Assembly (NCBI RefSeq): GCF_007830125.1
Contig: NZ_VLLG01000004.1
Location: 608,326-672,325, forward strand
Length of the DNA: 64,000 nt
Source: Chitinophaga japonensis
GTDB lineage: Bacteria > Bacteroidota > Bacteroidia > Chitinophagales > Chitinophagaceae
Reading direction: 5' to 3'
A model generated the notes under the pieces. The model saw only the letters and a program-made list of their open reading frames with translations. It had not been told where the DNA came from and did not search any database. The position numbers and the translations under genes are program-made. Below, piece by piece: positions 59,437-64,000 of the stretch. Numbering within the stretch: the first letter of the stretch is position 1; each line of letters opens with the position of its first letter.

Positions 59437-59472
59437 AAAGCGGATGTCTCATTACATTGAGACATCCGCTTT
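59437..59472. terminator. Bidirectional hairpin between OsmC and the sugar dehydrogenase gene
   Basis: A perfect 15 bp stem (59437-59451 with 59458-59472), 6-base loop, lies 28 bases after the OsmC stop and 22 bases before the end of the convergent gene, so it should stop transcription from both sides. Confidence 0.75.
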
Positions 59473-59493
59473 GTTTATATGCAATACGCAAGG

Positions 59494-62400
59494 TTACAGC
59501 TTGACGAACTTCTTCCGCACGGGCTTACCGGCTTCATCATAAAACTCAACAATATAGGTGCCCGGCGTTAATGCGCTGATGTCCAGCGTGCCGTTAGTGA
59601 CCTGCCACCTGGCGGCGCGGCCGGTAGACAGGCTGATCACATTTACCACCCCGTTCTGTGTCATTCCGCGCAGCGTCAGCATATTATTGGCGGGGTTAGG
59701 GTATACCAGCGCGGCGCCGGCTTCCGGCAGCTTGCCGTTGTTTGCCGGCAGGGTAAACTCAAACCAGTTCAGGTTCCAGTCCCCGGTTGCCGCATAAATA
59801 CGCAGGGTCTGCTCACCTGCCGGCAGGCTTACAGTAGCCGTTACCGTTGTCCAGGACTGCCAGCCGCCGGTAGCGTCAATATTCACCGATGCCAGGGTGG
59901 CGGTACCGCTGCGCAGCTCCAGTTGTCCGCCGCCGGGGGCGCTGGCTACGCGGAAGGCCACTGTATAGGCGCCGGCCGTGCTTACGTTCACGTGATAGTC
60001 CATCCAGTCGCCGGCAGCCACCCATCCTATATTCTGCCCGCCGCCCTCATCGGCGGTGGCCTCCGTTCCGATGCCGTTCATTTCATCATAGGCCTCCGCC
60101 TCCAGGCGGCCGGGTATATTGGCTGTAGTGCCGCCGGTGCCATTGGTAAAGGCCAGGTAGTTCACATTAAAATCTGCCGCCTCCATCACCAGGCGCAGCA
60201 CCTTCACGCCTGCCGCAAGGGCCGGGGTGGTTACGTACACGGTTTGCCAGGCCTGGAAACCGCCGGTAAGCGGCACCGCCACCGGGCCGGTAATATCCTG
60301 CCCATCCAGCTCCACGTGGAAGCTTTTGCCGTCGTAAGGCGTGGCCACCCGTGCGGCCAGCGTATATACGCCGGGGGTAGTTACGTTCACCGTATATTCC
60401 AGCCACTCGCCGGCTGCTACGTAACCAATGTTGAAGCCGCCTTCGGAGCAGCCCTCAATGTCCACATCCGCAGCAGTGCGGTACTGGTTGCCGGCATTGC
60501 CTATGCTGGCATCATGGTAGGCGATGCCTTCGCCGCCGGTATCAAAATCCTCCGCCTCTATTTTACCCGGCAGCGCTGCCGGCGTACCGGAATAAGGCTG
60601 CTGCAGGGAAGCGCTGGCCTGGTACTGCGCCAGGTAAGTGGTATTCACGGCCGGCGCGCGCAGGGATTGCAGTTCCGCCCCGCCATGCTCCCAGGATGCG
60701 AATACATAGGAAGTATCACGGAGCACCTGCGGGCTGATAGCCTGCAGGGTGAAAGGAGTATTCACCACGAAGGTTTTGGAGAAAGGCGCCGTGCCCTGCG
60801 TGCCCAGCACCAGTTGCAGTCCCGGCACACTGGCCGCGGCCGTCAGGACCACCTTGTTGGGCTGGATGTCCACGGAATCTATACCGGTGCGCCCGTCGGA
60901 GTCGGTAACGGTGAGGAGTATACGGAACCAGATATTGGGCGAGGACTCGCCGCCGTTATCCGCTATGAAAGTACCCGCCGTCATACCGGCCGGGATGACC
61001 GGTCCGGGATGCCAGTGTTCGCTGGTGGGATCGTCCTTATGGAAAAAACGCACTTCCCAGTGGTAGGCGGATGCCGGCAGCACGCCATCCTCTGCATCCG
61101 TAGCGGTGCCGGAGAAGCTCACGGTATCCAGGGCATCCCAGGTCAGCGTGGCAGACGGCGTGAGTATATGCGGTTCAGGACGGGCATTAAAGGGAGTAAC
61201 CGTTAGGGTGGCGGCCGTACTGGTATCGCTGCCCACTGCGTTGCTCACAATGCAGCGGTAGCTGCCGGCATCAGCCATGGCCGCCTGCGCAATCGTATAG
61301 GCGGCAGCGGTAGCGCCGGGTATATCTGCGCCGTTCTTTTGCCAGCGGTAGCTGAGCGGCGTAGCCCCGGAAGCCTCCACGAAAAAGGATGCCGGGTCTC
61401 TTTCCACCACCGTATCGCTGACCGGCTGGTTCACTACCAGGGGAGCCTGGTTATTATCGTATTCTATGCGCCACAGGCTGCCGGTGCTGTTGTAGCGGAT
61501 GTAGTAGATATTGCCGTCCGCGCCCACGCTGGTGCCCAGCACGGAGCCGAAACCGCCGGAAGCAAATTCCTCCCATCCTGCGCCGGGGTTAGTAGCGTCC
61601 ACGCTCCTGAGCCAGGGGGAGCACCAGTCGGAAAAGTAGAACCGGTTCCGGTACTGCGGCGGGTAGTTAGTGGATGGGGGGGTAAAGAAAACACCGGATG
61701 TAATGGCGCATCCCCAGCCGCTGTGCGGGTAATAGAAAACAGCCGGAATGGTGGTGTCCGCCTGCTCCGGGCCGGAACGCCCGCGCTGGTCCCAACCGTA
61801 ATTGTAATTGCGGGCGGGGTCCGGGTTGCTCACGTCATTGATCTCCTCGTAGTTACCACCCACATCGATCACGAATAGTTTTTGCGATACCGGGTCCAGG
61901 CTCATCTTCCAGGGATTGCGCATGCCCTTGGCCCAGATGCTGCGCTTTTGCCGGGATGCGCCGGGCTCGTTGTAATAGGGATTGCCGGGCGCGGGCTGCC
62001 CGTCTTCCGTCAGCCGCAGGATCTTTCCCCGGTAGGTGTCCGGCTTGGGCGATTCTGCCGAAGCATTGCTCTCCCCGATCGCAATGTACAGGAAACCGTC
62101 CCTGAACTGCAGCGCACCGCCGTTATGGAAGCCGTTGATGATGGGGTCAAACTCCATCACGCGGGTAACGGAAGTCACCTGGCTGGCGGCATTGATCACG
62201 ACCAGGTCCAGGTAGTGCCGTGTCATGTCCGGGTTGGTGTAAAAAATGTAGCATTTGCCGTTAGCCGCAAACTGCGGGTGCAGGGCGATGCCCAGCAGGC
62301 CCTGTTCTGCGGCGGTGGTGGTGCTTACGGTATGCACCGTGGCCACGGTACCGTTCAGGAACACCTTTACATGGCCGGAGCGTTCCGCCATGAAAATGCG

Positions 62401-62592
62401 GCCGTCGGGCGCATGCGCCATGGAGGTGGCTTCGTTGATCACGTCGCCGGTCAGTTTCCGCTGGATAAACCCGGCGGGGAGCTGGCTGTAGGCCTCCCCC
62501 GGAGGGATGGCCAGCAACAGCAGCGTTGCAAAGCATAATTGCTGTAAGCCGGCAGCTAAAAGCCGGATAGGTACGGGTAGGTTTTTCATCAT
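59494..62592 (-). CDS. Secreted PQQ-type sugar dehydrogenase with Ig, two CBM6 and T9SS type A sorting domain
   Basis: 1032 residues (a second start at 62589). Signal region 1-36. A glucose/sorbosone dehydrogenase beta-propeller follows (about 38-395): INEATSMAHAPDGRIFMAE, AEQGLLGIALHPQF, GALQFRDGFLYIAIGESN and GWGCAITSGVFF, the PQQ/calcium-site region. Then an Ig-like domain (about 400-470, FFVEASGATPLSYRWQKNG), a spacer with PKD-like character, two carbohydrate-binding family 6 domains (about 670-810, LPGKIEAEDFDTGG; and 815-940, IPGRLEAEAYDEM), and a C-terminal type A sorting domain (about 955-1032, VYPNPANNMLTLRGM, ending in KFVKL). It should be exported by T9SS and oxidise a sugar at the cell surface. 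Electron acceptor unknown. Confidence 0.9.
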   Translation of the reverse strand: MMKNLPVPIRLLAAGLQQLCFATLLLLAIPPGEAYSQLPAGFIQRKLTGDVINEATSMAHAPDGRIFMAERSGHVKVFLNGTVATVHTVSTTTAAEQGLLGIALHPQFAANGKCYIFYTNPDMTRHYLDLVVINAASQVTSVTRVMEFDPIINGFHNGGALQFRDGFLYIAIGESNASAESPKPDTYRGKILRLTEDGQPAPGNPYYNEPGASRQKRSIWAKGMRNPWKMSLDPVSQKLFVIDVGGNYEEINDVSNPDPARNYNYGWDQRGRSGPEQADTTIPAVFYYPHSGWGCAITSGVFFTPPSTNYPPQYRNRFYFSDWCSPWLRSVDATNPGAGWEEFASGGFGSVLGTSVGADGNIYYIRYNSTGSLWRIEYDNNQAPLVVNQPVSDTVVERDPASFFVEASGATPLSYRWQKNGADIPGATAAAYTIAQAAMADAGSYRCIVSNAVGSDTSTAATLTVTPFNARPEPHILTPSATLTWDALDTVSFSGTATDAEDGVLPASAYHWEVRFFHKDDPTSEHWHPGPVIPAGMTAGTFIADNGGESSPNIWFRILLTVTDSDGRTGIDSVDIQPNKVVLTAAASVPGLQLVLGTQGTAPFSKTFVVNTPFTLQAISPQVLRDTSYVFASWEHGGAELQSLRAPAVNTTYLAQYQASASLQQPYSGTPAALPGKIEAEDFDTGGEGIAYHDASIGNAGNQYRTAADVDIEGCSEGGFNIGYVAAGEWLEYTVNVTTPGVYTLAARVATPYDGKSFHVELDGQDITGPVAVPLTGGFQAWQTVYVTTPALAAGVKVLRLVMEAADFNVNYLAFTNGTGGTTANIPGRLEAEAYDEMNGIGTEATADEGGGQNIGWVAAGDWMDYHVNVSTAGAYTVAFRVASAPGGGQLELRSGTATLASVNIDATGGWQSWTTVTATVSLPAGEQTLRIYAATGDWNLNWFEFTLPANNGKLPEAGAALVYPNPANNMLTLRGMTQNGVVNVISLSTGRAARWQVTNGTLDISALTPGTYIVEFYDEAGKPVRKKFVKL

Positions 62593-62675
62593 ATGGGTAG
62601 TTTTGAATGACGTAGTAAGGTTGCAGTTATCGGACTAAGGGTTTTATGGTTTTCAAAGGCAATAGGTTCCGGCGG

Positions 62676-62683
62676 CAAAGATA
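62676..62683 (-). promoter_or_regulatory. Candidate -7 promoter element for the sugar dehydrogenase gene
   Basis: On the minus strand TATCTTTG matches TAnnTTTG about 85 bases before the ATG at 62592. No -33 partner seen. Confidence 0.35.
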
Positions 62684-62772
62684 AGTATTGCCGGGTATTG
62701 ATGAGCCGCCTTTATTTTGTCCGGATTAGCTTTTGCAACAGCGGGGCGCATGCCATAAAATAAAAGGGCAGC

Positions 62773-62802
62773 GTAAAGGGCGCCCGCTCCGGTGCCCTTT
62801 AC
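62773..62802 (-). terminator. Probable terminator of the esterase gene
   Basis: GTAAAGGGC (62773-62781) pairs with GCCCTTTAC (62794-62802). The minus-strand sequence after it is T-rich (TTTTATTTTAT). It lies 60 bases past the esterase stop. Confidence 0.5.
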
Positions 62803-62861
62803 ACCCCTTTGAAAAGTACAAGATTGCCCCTATGGGGTTTCCTCAATGCACCTGTAAACGA

Positions 62862-63854
62862 TCAGAAAAGATATTTTTTCAGTTCCGCTGCGGCGTGCAG
62901 GAACAGGGACTTCGTCTGGGGAAGACCAGCCAGCGCGTTCAGCAACCCGAAATCATGGATCATGCCATTATAGCGTATAGTCGTTACAGGTACTCCGGCC
63001 TCATCCAGCTTGCGGCCATAGGCTTCTCCTTCATCACGCAGAATATCGGCATCGGCCACCTGTATCAGCGCAGGCGGCAACCCTTTCAATTGCTCTATCG
63101 TGGCATTAAGCGGGGAAGCATAGATCTGCGCCCTCTCGGCAGGATCAGTGGTATACTGGTCGTACATCCACTTCATCAGCGGAACGGTCAGGAAACGGTC
63201 CTTCCCGTAAAGCTGGTAGCTTTCCGTATCGAAGCGCGCATCCACGATCGGCCAGAACAGTATCTGCAGGCGGATCTCCGGCCCGTTTTGCTCCTTCGCC
63301 TTCAGCGTGGTCACAGCCGTCATGTTACCGCCCACACTGTTGCCTGCAATGGCCAGCTTTTTGCCGTCCACATTGATCTCCGGCCCGTTGGCCGCTACCC
63401 ATTTGGTGGCGGCATAGATCTCGTTTATTGCCTGCGGGTAACGGGCTTCAGGTGAAGGGGTGTAATTCACGAACACCCCGGCGGCACCCGACAGCACCAC
63501 CAGGTCGCGCACCATTCTCCTGTGCGTGGGATAGTCTCCCAGCACCCAGCCGCCGCCATGAATAAAGATAAATACCGGTAATGCCCCGGTAGCGCCCGCG
63601 GGCCTTACAATGTTCAGCTTCACCTGGTAGCCGTCCTGCTCAATGGTCTTTTCACTTTCCTCGATACCGGAGTAGTCCACTTCCACCCCGGCCTGCACAT
63701 CTACCAGCACCTGGCGGGCCTGCGCCGGCGTAAGGGTTTCCAGCCCGGGGCCGCCGGGCGCATTCAGCGCTTCCAGGAATGCTTTTGTTGCAGCAGAAAT
63801 AGCCGGGTCCCCGGCTACGGGCGCCGGTACCGGGGGCGTTGTTCTTGTAGTCAT
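62862..63854 (-). CDS. Alpha/beta hydrolase, hormone-sensitive lipase-like esterase
   Basis: 330 residues from ATG 63854 (MTTRTTPPVPAPVAGDPAIS); the extension to 63914 has no support. Of the HSL/BFAE family: oxyanion-hole motif FIHGGGWVLGDYPTH, nucleophile motif AGNSVGGNMTAV, ALIQVADADILRDEGEAYG (catalytic Asp) and GMIHDFGLLNALAG (catalytic His). The motif order and spacing are complete. There is no signal peptide; it is a cytosolic carboxylesterase, substrate unknown. The upstream region to the window end (63855-64000) is AT-rich and shows no further gene. Confidence 0.91.
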   Translation of the reverse strand: MTTRTTPPVPAPVAGDPAISAATKAFLEALNAPGGPGLETLTPAQARQVLVDVQAGVEVDYSGIEESEKTIEQDGYQVKLNIVRPAGATGALPVFIFIHGGGWVLGDYPTHRRMVRDLVVLSGAAGVFVNYTPSPEARYPQAINEIYAATKWVAANGPEINVDGKKLAIAGNSVGGNMTAVTTLKAKEQNGPEIRLQILFWPIVDARFDTESYQLYGKDRFLTVPLMKWMYDQYTTDPAERAQIYASPLNATIEQLKGLPPALIQVADADILRDEGEAYGRKLDEAGVPVTTIRYNGMIHDFGLLNALAGLPQTKSLFLHAAAELKKYLF

Positions 63855-64000
63855 AAAACTTTTGTTTAGGTTTAATAAAGTAGCCCTACTTAACCAAAGC
63901 GCATGCCTACTCACAATAACATGATTAACAACAACTTACACAAAACGCCGCCGCTGCTGTGTTACGTTATATCGTAAAATTATTAAGGGCTTTAAGAAAT

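Overview
The window comes from a Bacteroidota chromosome, most likely the Chitinophagaceae (Chitinophaga or a close relative). Evidence: a SusC/SusD pair behind an ECF sigma/FecR circuit; two T9SS-sorted giant proteins, one beside a PorP/SprF gene; TAnnTTTG-type promoter elements without clear Shine-Dalgarno sites; and many lone AraC regulators. No rRNA, tRNA, CRISPR array, insertion sequence or integrase was seen.

Layout. 1-5 kb: a left-truncated DisA_N-like (DACNV) sensor, a CapA-type phosphatase followed by a short coding remnant, a GMC oxidoreductase. 4.3-11.8 kb (minus strand): ECF sigma - FecR - SusC(STN) - SusD - secreted glycerophosphodiesterase, a trans-envelope signalling and uptake unit. 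11.9-16.4 kb: a serine hydrolase with a membrane-bound AraC regulator, an S41 peptidase, another AraC regulator. 16.4-26 kb: a four-gene minus-strand unit of tail-collar protein, signal-less ABC-type binding protein, a 2274-residue T9SS type B protein with modular repeats, and PorP/SprF. 26-31 kb: small metabolic and membrane genes, a PL3 pectate lyase lipoprotein, a GT87 enzyme. 31-37 kb: DinB, an MlaE-MlaF-MlaD lipid transporter, then DUF2652 - exonuclease III - DUF421.

37-53 kb is the most distinctive region: a siderophore locus, all on the minus strand. In transcription order: alpha-ketoglutarate dioxygenase (lysine-hydroxylase-like), PLP decarboxylase, two IucA/IucC (NIS) synthetases, an exported creatininase-family amidase, a GNAT acyltransferase with a long N-terminal extension, an N-hydroxylating monooxygenase, a MATE exporter, an acyl carrier protein and an AMP-forming ligase; a TonB receptor lies just upstream in its own terminated unit. 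Gaps in the ten-gene run are very short or overlapping, except for a 56 bp gap that carries an inverted repeat. A nested inverted repeat with 32 bp arms ends the run. The gene set predicts an NIS hydroxamate siderophore built from a possibly C-hydroxylated lysine/cadaverine unit, with an unexplained adenylation/carrier-protein branch.

53-64 kb: a GT2 glycosyltransferase, AraC and DUF1772, PhyH dioxygenase, START protein, NAPE-PLD-like hydrolase, OsmC, a PQQ sugar dehydrogenase/CBM6/T9SS type A protein, and an HSL-type esterase.

Functions are assigned by motif recognition and recalled family knowledge; no searches were run. Where the first possible codon was TTG or an implausible extension, the start was moved to a better ATG and the reason is given.
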